A DNA stretch of 64,000 nucleotides from Brassica napus (GCF_020379485.1 NC_063447.1:59447452-59511451); one strand, 5' to 3'. Counted from the stretch's first letter, positions 1 through 11,990 are shown. The notes: generated by a model not told the origin, from the letters alone. Numbers and translations are program-made.

Positions 1-1268
1 CGGAGTTTTACTGCGGCCGCTTATTTTCAGCGGATGCGGTGGTCTTGGATCGTCGACCGCTAAAGTTTCGTCTATCAGGTTGTTTTGGTTTCTAGTTCCA
101 GATTTCCTTATTTTTTTCTATTTTGTACTAATTCCTTTATCAGTTTGATTTCTTAATCATGCCTACTATAAGATTGCTGGTTAAGTCCCGGCTCAGTCGG
201 ATTAAAAAAAATACACAAAACAACTTATTTAGTGTAAAAAAACGCCAGAAAAGAATCTTGAAAATCTGTAGCACAAACAAAATATGTAGCTCACACATTT
301 GTAGGTAATTTGTTGTGTTTATATGATCTTCTGACATAAAATTTAGTATGCGTTACAATTTCAACCTAGTTTTTGTTTTTTGCTACGTAATCGAAAGGGA
401 TTAGCTACGTGATTCCAATGACCAAACTAACATCGGAGAATTCTGCCTCTTGATGGAAATTGATATATGCCATAAAAAGGACTTGTTGGATCACGGAAAA
501 GAAACTAACTCGCTGGGCTAAAGCAAGATACACTTTATATTCCTGGAAGTGCATTAAAGTCTCTTACTTATCAGACTACGAAAAAAAAAGAAAAAAACAG
601 ACCATGCCACAAGTCGTGAGCCTTACCCTGACACCCAATAATATTACACTATTAAATACTATTGACATTGGAGTCTGTGTCTGTAGATATACATATGATG
701 CAGTTACTGCTTCTTCGCTTGTACTAAAAGTTGCGTACATATCAAAAAGTCACTAAACAATTTCCCACAATTTTCTGTGGGTATAAGTTGCGAAGATTGC
801 AACTGTTGTGTCAATCTTGTCTTCTTCTTCTAAATTATTCTGGTCACGTCACTTGGTTTATTTTTATTTAAATCAAATATATTATTAAAATCTTTTAAGA
901 TAGCGTGTTATTTTTTTGATAATAGTTTATGTTTCAATTAATTGGTAATCTCGAATTTGACAAGCATAATATACATTTTTAACAAGTTATCAAACTTTGA
1001 CCACGCTGCTAATTGGATCCATTTTATTATACTAATTATTGTATCCATTTTGTTTTTATTTACCTGATTTGACTAGTTTATTTGTACTTGAAATTTATAT
1101 CTGCCTATACCGTATGCAAGGGAATATGTAGCTAGTGATTGCATTAAATGGTGGCGATGAGCCCAAAATTTAAATTATTTCCGTTTTCCAAGCATTTTAA
1201 AGCTCCGTATATGTAAAAACAAGTCATGGTCAACTACGTGTAAGGAAACAAAAACTTGCTATTTATTA
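1..1268. other. Intergenic AT-rich DNA, no gene seen
   Basis: No ORF here looks like a protein and I found no RNA gene. The first 200 bases are richer in GC and end in an A-run after 'cggattaaaa', which could be the tail of an old retroposon, but I cannot show its boundaries. Confidence 0.5.
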
Positions 1269-1504
1269 CTCCCTCTGTTTTATATTATAAGTAGTTTTAG
1301 CAAAAAAAATATTTGTTTCACAATATAAGTAATTTTCATATTTCAATGTACATTTTTTCTTTATTGGATATTGTGTAACCAATTAAATAATGCTAGCTTT
1401 TTTATAATATGTTGAATTTATTAATTATTTTTTTTTACAAAAGCAACAATTTTTTAATATTAGTGTTTTTAACTAAAACTACCTATAATATGGAACAGAG
1501 AGAG
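1269..1504. mobile_element. Stowaway-like MITE
   Basis: A 236-bp element flanked by TA on both sides (1267-1268 and 1505-1506). The left end starts CTCCCTCTGTTTTATATTAT and the reverse complement of the right end reads CTCTCTCTGTTCCATATTAT, so the terminal inverted repeats run for about 30 bp with few mismatches. The ends and TA target site match Stowaway (Tc1/mariner-derived) MITEs. It lies about 190 bp upstream of the phosphate-response motif of the transporter gene. Confidence 0.75.
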
Positions 1505-1689
1505 TATAATGGAACAGCTGTTTTTAGTTAATAAAAGAATAATTACAGCAAACACATAAGCAGCCTGTCCTAATAATTAAACGAAGTAAAACTAAAACAT
1601 TGACCCCAAAAAAACGAAAGTAAAATAAAAGTTGGTAAAAAAAGAAATGAAGACTCTTGAAGATAACCGAAACGGCGTCGTTGGATAGA

Positions 1690-1697
1690 GAATATAC
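1690..1697 (+). promoter_or_regulatory. P1BS motif (PHR1 site)
   Basis: GAATATAC fits the P1BS consensus GNATATNC, the site bound by PHR1-type MYB factors under phosphate starvation. It sits 37 bp upstream of a TATA box and 1.7 kb before the PHT1 start codon. Position and target gene both fit; binding is inferred. Confidence 0.6.
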
Positions 1698-1733
1698 CGA
1701 AACAGAAAATGGAATATCTCGTATAGAGTCGCT

Positions 1734-1739
1734 TATAAA
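1734..1739 (+). promoter_or_regulatory. Probable TATA box of the PHT1 gene
   Basis: TATAAA lies about 205 bp before a consensus splice donor at 1945. Transcription would start near 1765-1790, giving a non-coding first exon of about 160-180 bp. Confidence 0.5.
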
Positions 1740-1873
1740 TGCGTTTCAAAACGTATGCACTCTGTCCGTGTTCATTGGCAGCTTCAGCGCTCGTTTCACT
1801 TCCTCTCCATCTCTCTCTACATCTCCCTGAAATAAAGAGAACTTAAGAACCTCTCTTTCTCTATACTCTTCTG

Positions 1874-1881
1874 GTATATAC
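1874..1881 (+). promoter_or_regulatory. Second P1BS match, probably inside the 5' UTR
   Basis: GTATATAC matches GNATATNC but lies downstream of the TATA box, within the predicted first exon. It could be a functional intragenic PHR1 site or chance; the 8-bp motif is common in AT-rich DNA. Confidence 0.35.
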
Positions 1882-1944
1882 TTCAAACACTTGAGCAGAT
1901 CAAATCCCACCTACACAGAAAGAAGATTGTTGTATACTCATCAT

Positions 1945-3399
1945 GTAAGTCTTTCTTTCCAATTATATTTCTGGATGTTTATGTATAGTTTGATGAACTC
2001 CTATTTTATTATATTTTCTTGTATGGATGCAAAATGATGTTAGTTAGGAGTTAGGACGATATTGTTTTTGGTTATGTTGTTGTCTCCCTCTGCCTCTTCT
2101 ATCTCGGTTTGGTCTTTTGTCAGTAGTGATTTTAGTACAATCTTAATTTCATTTGTTTGTGTTTTCTCTTATTATAGATTTTTTAAATAAAATTGTGTCT
2201 TTCCAATTATCTTGGATCATTAATTAGGATACGTTTTTACGAAAAAAAATATATTTAGGATACGTTTTCTTGAAAAGTATTTGCCGGATTTTTTCCCTCA
2301 TGAACAGAAGATATTTTTAATGCATGGATCAAATTATTCACTAACAAACTAATAACAAAAATAAAATTTTAAAAAGATTTTTTCAATAAGAGAAAAAATA
2401 TAAGTGTGTCCGCAATTAATACAACTCGCTATCCTACTCTCACATCCATGTTTGTCTCCTCTTGTTCAGATTCAGATATCACAAGTCAACGTTTGTGGGT
2501 AACTAGAATAAATACAAAATAGAATTCGTTGAAAATTCATATATAGACCGAAATATAGATTATGTCGACGTCAAGAAACAAAAATAATAGGAAATGAATT
2601 ATTATTTTGAATTTTTTTTAGAGTTGATAAATTAGGAATCAATTATTTGAATACAAGTTACACAAAATTATATTCATGTCCATATAATATCGTTTACACC
2701 TTTAAAACACTTTTGACTTAAATATCACTTAATTTTCTTTTATTTGTTTTTATATTTTATAAATGCTTAAAAGTACGTCTATATAAAAATTACTTGACGT
2801 TACTTCATAACTTTTCTAGCAAAATATAAACATGTAGTTTGCTATGCTAATGCCTTAAAATTGCAAGTTACCTCACTTTTGGTCAACACACCTTACTTTT
2901 TCTATCTGACTCGATCGACGTCAACATACTTTATGGCTTGTAATTGTGAATATCAACGATATGAAAAAGCCAAAATAAAATCCATAGTAATTTTAATCTT
3001 ACATGAAATTCAAGCGGGTTTAACTGTTTCATTCTATTTGCTTTTCAAATTGCCTAACGTAGTTCCAAGTTAGGTAAATGCTTTAATGTTTGTAACAAAC
3101 TCTTTCTTGTTTTGGACATACAAGTAAATGAAAGATATATTTATACTACTATTTGAAAATCTACAATCATTCAATTATATATATGATTACCTTTAGTATG
3201 GTAATATTTAAAATATTTTGGTCAAGTGGTTTTTATAATTGATAAAAAACAAAAATTTGGTACTACATTCAGAACGGTTTCTTTCTAAGTTAGACATATA
3301 TCCCACATGTTTCGTACAATCGTTCTATATGATTCATAAGTCGATCTTATAACGCCCAAATATGTTACTAATATTAAGTTTTTGATGATGAAATTACAG
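1945..3399 (+). other. 5' UTR intron of the PHT1 gene
   Basis: The donor CAT|GTAAGT at 1945 and the acceptor ATTACAG ending at 3399 bound an intron of about 1455 bp. The second exon starts 12 bp before the ATG at 3412. The stretch has no protein-like ORF and contains one short duplicated insertion (2224-2268). Leader introns are common in plant PHT1 genes and can raise expression. Both splice sites are predicted from sequence only. Confidence 0.6.
2224..2268. repeat. Short A-run insertion with target duplication
   Basis: The direct repeat TTAGGATACGTTTT (2224-2237 and 2255-2268) flanks a 17-bp piece containing ACGAAAAAAAAT. It resembles the other short A-tailed insertions in this window. Confidence 0.45.
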
Positions 3400-3411
3400 A
3401 GGTGAAGAATA

Positions 3412-5001
3412 ATGGCAAGGGATCAATTACAAGTGCTGAATGCACTTGATGTAGCGAAGACACAATGGTACCACTTTACGGCGATTATAATTGCCGGAAT
3501 GGGATTCTTCACCGATGCTTACGACCTCTTCTGCATCTCTCTTGTGACGAAGCTCCTCGGCCGCATATACTACCACGTACCAGGCTCCCCGAAGCCTGGA
3601 ACTCTCCCTCCAAACGTTGCTGCTGCCGTTAACGGCGTTGCCTTCTGTGGAACCCTCGCTGGCCAGCTCTTCTTTGGGTGGCTTGGTGACAAGCTCGGGA
3701 GGAAGAAAGTTTATGGTATGACGTTGATGGTCATGGTCATCTGCTCTATAGCATCCGGTCTCTCTTTCGGACACGAGCCAAAAGCAGTGATGGCCACGCT
3801 CTGCTTTTTTAGGTTTTGGCTAGGGTTTGGGATTGGTGGTGACTACCCTTTGTCTGCAACGATCATGTCTGAATACGCTAACAAGAAGACTCGTGGGGCG
3901 TTTATCGCTGCGGTTTTCGCCATGCAAGGGTTTGGGATCATGGCTGGTGGAATCTTCGCTATTATTATCTCCTCTGCTTTTGAAGCTAAGTTCCCTGCCC
4001 CGGCCTATGCGGATGATGCCTTGGGGTCCACGGTATCCCAAGCAGATTTTGTGTGGCGTATAATCTTGATGGTTGGTGCTATCCCAGCTGCAATGACTTA
4101 TTATTCTAGGTCAAAGATGCCGGAGACAGCAAGGTACACAGCTTTGGTTGCTAAAGACGCAAAGCAAGCTGCTTCAGACATGTCTAGGGTTCTCCAAGTT
4201 GAGATAGAGGCAGAACAACAGAAAGTAGAAGAGATCTCAAAGGACAAGTCCAAAGCCTTTGAATTCATGAAACGCCATGGACTTCATTTGCTAGGCACAA
4301 CATCAACCTGGTTCCTCCTCGACATCGCTTTCTACAGTCAAAACCTATTTCAAAAAGATATTTTCAGCGCAATCGGATGGATCCCTCCGGCGCAAACCAT
4401 GAACGCGATTCAAGAAGTGTTCAAGATCGCGCGTGCTCAAACCCTAATTGCCTTGTGCAGCACGGTACCAGGCTACTGGTTCACAGTTGCTTTCATCGAC
4501 GTCATTGGAAGATTTGCCATTCAGCTAATGGGATTCTTCTTCATGACGGTCTTTATGTTTGCTCTGGCTATTCCTTACAACCACTGGACTCACAAGGAGA
4601 ACCGAATCGGATTCGTTGTCATGTACTCATTAACATTCTTTTTCGCCAACTTTGGACCTAATGCTACAACCTTCGTTGTACCGGCCGAGATCTTCCCGGC
4701 CCGGTTCAGATCCACGTGCCATGGTATCTCTGCAGCATCAGGAAAGTTAGGTGCGATGGTTGGTGCTTTCGGGTTCTTGTACTTGGCACAAAGTCCAGAC
4801 AAGGCCAAGACGGACGCAGGATACCCTCCAGGGATTGGGGTCAAGAACTCTCTTATCGTGTTAGGTGTGGTTAACTTCTTGGGCATTCTGTTTACTTTCT
4901 TGGTGCCTGAATCTAAAGGGAAGTCACTTGAGGAAATGTCCGGTGAAAATGAGGAGAATGAGAACAGCAACAGCGATAGTAGAACGGTCCCAATAGTTTA
5001 G
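3412..5001 (+). CDS. PHT1;4: High-affinity inorganic phosphate transporter, PHT1 family
   Basis: Encodes a 529-residue phosphate:proton symporter of the plasma membrane, used mainly by roots to take up inorganic phosphate. The reading frame is intact and uninterrupted, and the length is normal for PHT1 (about 520-540). The MFS fold is visible: about twelve hydrophobic segments, a long charged central loop (roughly residues 235-300) and a hydrophilic C-terminus. The PHT1 signature [13 protein letters not shown] begins at residue 142, and the acidic residues D35 and D38 in TM1 match substrate/proton-coupling positions of the family. The start follows a predicted leader-intron acceptor by 12 bp. 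P1BS motifs upstream suggest PHR1 control. I assign PHT1;4 from gene order (At2g38940 next to the GNAT gene); the family is certain, the exact paralogue less so. Confidence 0.95.
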   Translation: MARDQLQVLNALDVAKTQWYHFTAIIIAGMGFFTDAYDLFCISLVTKLLGRIYYHVPGSPKPGTLPPNVAAAVNGVAFCGTLAGQLFFGWLGDKLGRKKVYGMTLMVMVICSIASGLSFGHEPKAVMATLCFFRFWLGFGIGGDYPLSATIMSEYANKKTRGAFIAAVFAMQGFGIMAGGIFAIIISSAFEAKFPAPAYADDALGSTVSQADFVWRIILMVGAIPAAMTYYSRSKMPETARYTALVAKDAKQAASDMSRVLQVEIEAEQQKVEEISKDKSKAFEFMKRHGLHLLGTTSTWFLLDIAFYSQNLFQKDIFSAIGWIPPAQTMNAIQEVFKIARAQTLIALCSTVPGYWFTVAFIDVIGRFAIQLMGFFFMTVFMFALAIPYNHWTHKENRIGFVVMYSLTFFFANFGPNATTFVVPAEIFPARFRSTCHGISAASGKLGAMVGAFGFLYLAQSPDKAKTDAGYPPGIGVKNSLIVLGVVNFLGILFTFLVPESKGKSLEEMSGENEENENSNSDSRTVPIV

Positions 5002-5341
5002 ATGATAATACCCCTTTTGTGAAAACTTATCTTCTTCTCTTCTTTGTCTTAATATAGCAACTCGAGTTGTTCTTCGTGTCATCTGCTGATGTCATGTCTA
5101 AATGGTTAATAATTTTAACAATTCTGTAGAGTTTTTAAGGAAAATATATGATGAAAAATCAAAGAGTAAACTGGAAGAAAATTGGATTTGACTTTTACCA
5201 TCACTTCAGTTTTATTCATTCTGTCAAATCTCCTAGATTAATATCCCTCGTTTTAAGCTAGAGGATAAGGAAGTATATATATAATGCCTAGAACACTCTG
5301 TTCTCGAAGCATTTGCACTAGGTTTCTGAACAACTTGAACT

Positions 5342-5386
5342 GATCCATTCATGTTCTTTTTTTTTTTTGACGATCCATTCATGTTC
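5342..5386 (-). repeat. Short poly-A insertion with 15-bp target duplication
   Basis: A perfect 15-bp direct repeat (5342-5356, 5372-5386) flanks an insert which on the minus strand reads GTC followed by twelve A. It has the form of an extremely truncated retroposon insertion. Confidence 0.6.
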
Positions 5387-5797
5387 ATGAGCATGGAAGG
5401 CCAATATTAGATGTATGATATGAATTTTTTTTTGGCAAATCTGAACTTTGATTGGTTTTGGAATACTGTATATACTTTTCCTGTTGGCATTCTTGGTATC
5501 AAGTCTTGATGATAAAGATATATACATTTTGTGACATATACGCATTCTATTTTATTGGGAAAGATGGTAATTTGAAGTAAAACTACATAAATGCGATCGC
5601 AAGTTTTTTCAATAAAACAGAGCACTAGAAGCTTCAATAACAGAGTTTATTTAGGCCAATGTGGTTGTAAGAAATGTAGAAGAAAGTGTTTTAACCTAAG
5701 ATTATGGAGAAGTATACAAAAGGAAGCTTGTCTTAGCTCATTTCTTCTTTGTCACATATCACTGATAATTCTTTTGGGAGAAATCAAATCGCCTCCT

Positions 5798-5848
5798 TGT
5801 CAAGAGACCACTTTTTTTTTTTTTGAATCACATGTCAAGATACCACTT
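5798..5848 (-). repeat. Short poly-A insertion with 16-bp target duplication
   Basis: A 16-bp direct repeat with one mismatch (5798-5813, 5833-5848) flanks 19 bp which on the minus strand read TGTGATTC followed by an A-run. Confidence 0.55.
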
Positions 5849-5968
5849 TAATTCTCAAGATTCATTTTACAAAAAAGAACAAAAATGTCAGCCAATTTTT
5901 TTTACCAGTCTATTAGAGATGAATCATAAATATTTTAAGATCAAATATGGTATTTAATGAAAGATTAT

Positions 5969-6014
5969 ACTACTAATATATTTCGTTTTTTTTTGTCAAC
6001 TACTAATATATTTC
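5969..6014 (-). repeat. Short poly-A insertion with 16-bp target duplication
   Basis: A perfect 16-bp direct repeat (5969-5984, 5999-6014) flanks a 14-bp insert which on the minus strand reads TGACAAAAAAAAAC. Confidence 0.6.
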
Positions 6015-6048
6015 ATAACAAATAGAAACTATGTATTTTTTAATTGTA

Positions 6049-6160
6049 CTCCCTCCGTTTTCAAAATTTCACAACAAAAAAAATTGTAATAAATTCAATA
6101 TATTTTATTAATATACATGTGTAAAAACTCAAAAGTATACATCTTTTGAAATAGAAAGAG
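6049..6160. mobile_element. Small Stowaway-like MITE
   Basis: A 112-bp element flanked by TA. The left end is CTCCCTCCGTTTTCAAAA and the reverse complement of the right end is CTCTTTCTATTTCAAAAG. Confidence 0.6.
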
Positions 6161-6432
6161 TATTATTATATTCTTTCTTCCTGATCAAATAATACAAATA
6201 AAAGGAAGTTTTATTTAGGAAAAATGAACATGTAAGACTCTGACCAGAACGTATAATTTTATATAACAAAATTCCATTTCTATTTGGATTCTTTGACCAG
6301 AAAAATGGATACACTACAGTTACGACACAAATTAATAACCATAATATATTTACTACTTTAAATGACAGCCCATGGTCTCTATAAACTGGCACATTTTATC
6401 TTTCAATTGCATAAAAAAGATACTACGGAAAC

Positions 6433-6831
6433 ATGAGTCGTCTCTGGTGCTTTTTGCTTATCATTACATTGTGCGTGGGGTTAAATAATGCGGGATTGAT
6501 GGAGAAAAACTCCGTACACGTCAAAAACTCTCTTGGTCCCAACAATATTCTCAGGGTCGATTGTTCATCAAAAGATGACTTTCTAGGCGTCCACGATTTG
6601 AAGCCTGGACAAACCTTTGATTTTAGTTTTAATGACAGTATCTTCAAGACCAAATTCGATTGTACCTTAGCGCAGGGACAGGGTTTCATTCATCAGGCAA
6701 GCTTTAGAGCATATGAAGGTGGTGGTTTCATAGTTCATTACGGCAAGAAGAATTTTTGGGATGCTAGAGAAGATGGAATTTACTTTACACATGGTAAAGA
6801 AACTCCCAAGTTAGAGTATAAGTGGTCATAA
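6433..6831 (+). CDS. Secreted S1-type self-incompatibility homologue (SPH)
   Basis: A 132-residue single-exon protein. Residues 1-20 form a hydrophobic signal peptide with likely cleavage after NNA. The rest fits the plant self-incompatibility S1 family (PF05938): 'VDCSSKDDFLGVHDLKPGQTFDF' places the first conserved cysteine and the DD-LG-H-L core, followed by FDC with the second conserved cysteine and a C-terminal W-D region. Poppy S1 is a stigma ligand; the many Brassicaceae SPH genes are secreted peptides of mostly unknown role. Length and single-exon structure are typical. It does not fit the Arabidopsis gene order as I recall it, so it may be a local insertion or lineage-specific gene. 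Function beyond the family is unknown. Confidence 0.85.
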   Translation: MSRLWCFLLIITLCVGLNNAGLMEKNSVHVKNSLGPNNILRVDCSSKDDFLGVHDLKPGQTFDFSFNDSIFKTKFDCTLAQGQGFIHQASFRAYEGGGFIVHYGKKNFWDAREDGIYFTHGKETPKLEYKWS

Positions 6832-7388
6832 TCCTCAAATGAAGTGGAATTTAGAGTTTTTGTTTTGTTTTGTTTTAACGGCAATTTCTCATCTCTTGTT
6901 CTTGTAGAACAACGTATCGAATAAAATTTATATTGCAATCGCATCTGTGACTTTTGGTGGGTATGAAAAATTGTGTTTGTTAAGAACAAATACAATACTA
7001 GAACTTCAATATATATACATATATAACCTACTAGTTCTATATAATTTGTAGTGGTTTTGGATTAATATGAGCTTAACTACTTTTTGTATTTTTTTCATGT
7101 AGATAAGTTCTACTGAAACGTGTCTTTGGTGGATCTCTTTCTAGAAAACTTTTAATTTCTGTTTGTTCAAGTTAGTAACTGATGTATTGTATGTAAATGT
7201 AACAAAATGACTGCCACGACTTAAGAAATTTTGAAGAAAAACTCTGTACATTTCAAAAGCGTATTATAACTTTAAAAAGCGTATTTAATTTGCTGGAAAG
7301 TATTATAGACAGTGACTGCAAGACTTCCAAAACTTAAGACCCACCAACATATTTACATAATGAGAGCATTGTTGTTTGTTTATCCCTA

Positions 7389-8608
7389 TTACCGGAACTG
7401 TTCAAGAGTCTGGGCAGTGTTGTTGTTCAAAAGCTTCATCATGAAGTTAAACCTGGTGTCAGGAGATGTCTTTGGCTGTGGCCAACTCGCTCCTTCAGGG
7501 ATCTTGATGCTTCTGTAACCTTGATCTTTATAAAGTTTAGTGGCTCCTAAGTTGCTGAGCTCACAGTGAAGTCCAACAGCTCGACACCCCCAGCTCTTAG
7601 CTAAAGCCTCTGCTTTCCATATGAGTCTCTTTGCTATCCCCTTGCGCCGAAAACTCTCTCTAACCGCCACGTTCGATATGTAAGCAATCCCCGTCCTGAA
7701 ACACAAAGGGGCAATATATGAATGAACAAAACCAAGAGTATCAACCAACCGTTCCAACCACCACCACCAAGCAAACCTTCTCTGGCGGAGAGGACCTTTC
7801 CTTGGAAGGTAATCCGCGACGGTATCAACAGTCAAGATCCCAGCTACATAGCCTTTGCTAAGACTAATCTTTGCATCGAAAGCACCAATCTTGAAACCTT
7901 GGCTACCGATGCAGATGGTTTCATCAACCGAGCTACCTATCACAGCGACTAAGCAGATCCTCTGGCACCCTGGTGGAACAGAGAACCCCATTATCATCGC
8001 CATCAACCTATCGACTCTCAGGACAATATCAAGAGGGAACGAGTATCCAGGGAAGAAGGAGCTGCAATGAGTCTCAGCCACTTCCCAGCAATCCTCCAAC
8101 CTCGCTTCCCGTACAACGATCTCAGGTGAAACCGCTGGGAAAAGATCAGCTATTTGACTTGCATTGCATACTCCTACTACACACACAAAGAGAGCAACTT
8201 TATGAATCAAAACCCAATCATGTTCTCCTAATACACAAACATATCCATAAAGAATATAACTTTATCATCCACTGATGAAAAATCAAACCTTTACTCCTAA
8301 TTAAAAAAAAAAGACCATACAAACATATACATAAAGAGAGCAACTTTGAATCAAAAACATCAAAAAGTTCCCTACTTTGAATGGTGGGTCCAACTCTTGA
8401 GTTCTCAAAGCCTAAAAGTGGATCAGAAACCTGATTTTGAAGACGGAGTGTGAGAAACAGAGCCCGTCGGGGAGAGGAGGAAGAGAGACGAGTGGTTTCT
8501 CGGAGGAGAGAAGTGAGAGATTCCTGAAGAGGAGGAGGAGAAGCGGTTGTAGTTGATCAAAGCCGCTGGAGATATCTCCGTCGTCGCCAACGGTGGTGTG
8601 CTCCGCAT
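7389..8608 (-). CDS. GNAT4: Plastid GNAT-family N-acetyltransferase (three exons)
   Basis: CDS exons are 8431-8608, 7777-8173 and 7389-7695 on the minus strand, joining in frame to 293 residues. Exon 1 supplies a Ser-rich N-terminus with few acidic residues, typical of a chloroplast transit peptide. The mature part starts near 'VCNASQIADLFPAVSPEIVVREARLEDCWEVAE'-like sequence. The acetyl-CoA binding loop is in exon 3 (VRESFRRKGIAKRL, the R-x-x-G-x-A motif), followed by the LYKDQGY motif. Family members acetylate protein N-termini and lysines in plastids. Gene order and resemblance suggest At2g39000. Intron 2 is only 81 nt and has no stop in frame, so reading straight through adds 27 residues; I prefer splicing because the ends are GTTTGC...TTTCAG and the joined sequence QRR-TGIAYIS fits the family. 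Confidence 0.85.
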
Positions 8609-8699
8609 TTTTTTTTTTCTCCCTTCCGCCTCCTACTCTCGCCCAACCCTCTCTCTTTTGGAAACAACAAACCGGCCGGTTCAACCGGCTAAATCGTCA

Positions 8700-11620
8700 C
8701 TGGTAATCTATATAATAATCTTTTTATCCGGTTTATCTCGGTTCCACCAATAAAATCATACTATCATCATGATGTCAACACCAACTACCATCTTCTAGCA
8801 TCACCAACTGTGTAGGCTCCTATAAGTTTCAACTGGATTCATGCACAAATCATATGGAACTGAAATGGTTGTACCCCTGTGAGCTAGTTTGGGAACGAGA
8901 ACACGTAATTTGAGGTCATTTCTCCTTTTTTTTAACAACTAACTCGTTATCTATCTATTTATTGTTACATGTAAAGAAAAAAAAAGTAATATATACACCA
9001 TGAAAAAGAAAAGAATCATTTGATTTTCAAATGCATAATATAGTGTAGGTATAGTTTTTTGTCAAAATGTTGTACTGAAATGAAAGAACCATTTTTTATT
9101 GTATGAAAATATAAGGGATAAACAATTCATTTACATATGGCATTATACTACATATTACATGATCACGTTGTAAAGAATTATAAAGAAATCCTACGAATTT
9201 GGACCTAGAGAAAAATGGAATTGAGCATTGAAGATTCCAAAGCTAAGCTTCTCAACATCTCCTCCTTGGCAACATATTTTTTCTTTAAGATCGAAAGAAA
9301 AAGATACATATTTTCTTATAAAATAAACAATACAATTTGATGAACCCACGAAAAAATGAAAATTATTACCACTAGCGATTGAACTTTCTTAAGTTCCTTC
9401 TCTTTCAACACCATTTTTCTTAGAGATATTTCGCCATGATACATGATTAACACTTATCTTATTTTAACACACAAATAAAGATCTTAACAAAAAAAAAGAC
9501 AACGAACGTTTTTACAATGCACAAGGAATACACTTGCTCCTCCCTTCTAAGATGGCGAAAGAACATGATGGATGTAATGCAGTGGCTTGGCTAGAAAATC
9601 ATACCTCACAATCCAGTATTGAGATTCAAACAAGAACATGCTAATTGTTGTTGTATCTAACAATCGATCATATATATTGATAATTTATGCAATGATAGAC
9701 TTACCACTAAAAATATGAGGATCAATTGGAACGTAAACACTGCATAACAAGAGACGACATTTTTCTATTGTTTTGAACTCCAAAAAGATTTCAACTCTTT
9801 CAGCATATCTTACACTTTCAAATGTAGTACAACTAAAAAAACTCTCAAGACTTAATGCTTTAATTAACATCCCCAAGACTCAATGAGTTACTAATTAAGT
9901 ATCTTCTTCTTTATCATCCTCCTTAATTACATAAGGATCTCAACTTTATAGGATTTCAGCCTCTCGAGTAAGCTTCTCAAATTCTTGTTCTTCGGAAGAC
10001 GTTTTCATGTGAGATCAAAAGAAAAAGGTTAGTTTTCTTATAAACAATTGATATAGTGTGCATTTATCCAAAATAAACTCAGCTTTACCCTTCCAATGAA
10101 TCTTAATGCCATGTCCCTAAGAAAGAAATATAAAGTTTATTACAGGTAGATCCAGAAAAAAAAAACAGAACTCAAAAAGTAGAATGATAAAAATGAAATA
10201 CATACACTGTCTAACGCACCGCCATGGGCTCGAACTATCCCTTTAGATTCTAGAGAAGGATATTTAGCCTTTTAGAAACCCTTTTTGTTGCATGGGCCTT
10301 TTATGATCTTAGAGTTGGACCGGCTGTAAGTGGAATTCATATCCTTTTCCAGCTGCGAGGTTTCATAATAATTAGTTGTTAATACAACTTATATACAATG
10401 AAAGAACAAATTAGAAATATAACATGTATGGCCCATTTAAATAGAGCTCGATCTGTGGGAGTTCCAGTAACTTCTTGGTTATCCTTCAATCACCCCAAAA
10501 AAATACAAATATTACAGTCAATAGGATTATAATAATAATAGAAAGAATATATTATCTTAAATTTACCTCAAGTTCACACACCCAGGACAAGATGAGTTGT
10601 GATAAGTGGCATCAAGTTATAAGAAAATATGAGCATACCTTTGGTCACTGTGGTCTTCTGGGGACTCGCCTTTGCCTTGTATTCGTCATCATGAAACTCT
10701 CGTTGGGTCCATTGTGCATGTTCACGAGTGAACTGTTACGTTTAACATAAGCAATGATGAGGTCATGACAAATTTGGTGTACAAATTTAGTTCATGACAA
10801 GATTTAAATCCAAGCTAATACGTTTACGGTTTCCAAATTTCATTTCTATCATTATGTTATCTCCACTTGATTAAAAAGATTGTTTAGATTTGTCAGCTTA
10901 GAATCTTGACAAAACCTTACATTTCAAGATAACTTGTTTAATATTAGCAATAATGGGTTAGTCACAAACTTGTGAATATCTTAGAGTTCAAAAACCCAAA
11001 ACCATCATTTTTACAATAAAGGAACACAAATGACAAATAATTTCCAACAAATTTTTGTAGTGAAATATTATTATGATAGATTAGATATTTATCAGACTTT
11101 TTTATGAGTGTATTGGGAATTTGGTTGTTCATTTTCATATATATAATTTATTTTCTTTCACTTGTGATAACATTCTAAACGATCAAAGGCTCGTTGAAGG
11201 TTGAATTTCATGGTTCAAATTCGTGTGTTTAATACATTCCACATTCATGATGATACTTTGGATTATTGGTTCATAATACATTCAAGGTGAAATCTTTTTA
11301 TTCAAATTCGTGTATTTAATTTATGTCCTCCTCATATTCTATTAGATTTTCCACACTTAAGAAATCGGAAATTTTTTTTAATCAAAAAGAAATATATGAT
11401 TTAATCAACGATGTAACAAATCACATAGTAGCATGAATGTTACATAAAGGGAATTGCAAAAATGGGATAGAAATAGATGCAAACACACATTGAAAATAAA
11501 TGGTGAAAAATAAAGCAGCTAGTAAAATAAATTTCGTTTTTTCTTCTTCTATTTACCAATGTTTGTGTGAGAAGTGATAATGCAGTGACACTGCAAATTG
11601 TGCTATCAACTAGAGTGGTT
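8700..11620. other. Intergenic AT-rich DNA, no gene seen
   Basis: About 2.9 kb without a convincing coding frame or RNA gene. The short frames at 9685-9876 and 10475-10750 show no family features. Confidence 0.5.
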
Positions 11621-11629
11621 CCATCAGCC

Positions 11630-11990
11630 ACATACACTTACTTGTGGAGGTTTCATACAGGTGGATTCAGTGCCACTTTTTCTTCTTTAGTCACTTGGAA
11701 CATATTGCGTCAACGCTCTCCAACGGTTGAGTGGCATGAAGTAGTCTGGTTCAGGGAAGAAATTTCCCGCTGCTCCTTTATCACCTGGTTGTCTATGTTA
11801 AGGAGACTTCCCACTAAAGATTGAGATTAATCTCTTGGGGGACCAGTTGTTCCTGATATGTGTGTGTTGTGTTCTTCTCAAGTTGAATCTCACCAGCATC
11901 TCTTCTTTGAGTGTTCTTATGCTGGTGCTATCTGGTTTATTGACCGTTTAGCTAATGTTATTTTTCAGTTTTCTTACTTCCTATTGTAAT
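11630..11990 (+). pseudogene. LINE reverse-transcriptase C-terminal relic (zf-RVT region)
   Basis: The translation around 11636-11824 contains GGFSATFSSLVTWN, EVVWFREEISRCSFITWLSM and LPTKD, and after a frameshift continues with CVLCSSQVESHQHLFFECSYAGAIW. This is the zinc-binding tail of plant L1-type LINE reverse transcriptases (PF13966), with the C-x2-C...H-x3-H-x4-C pattern. No RT core or endonuclease is present, and at least one frameshift separates the two halves. It is a dead fragment. Confidence 0.75.

Noticed and set aside
4590..4970. 126-residue antisense frame in the PHT1 gene
   Set aside because: It mirrors the strong codon bias of the sense transporter gene; no domain, no separate signals.
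7226..7257. Short match to the start of the SPH gene (gaagaaaaactctgtaca)
   Set aside because: Only about 30 bp with several mismatches; could be a remnant of a duplicate but too short to call.
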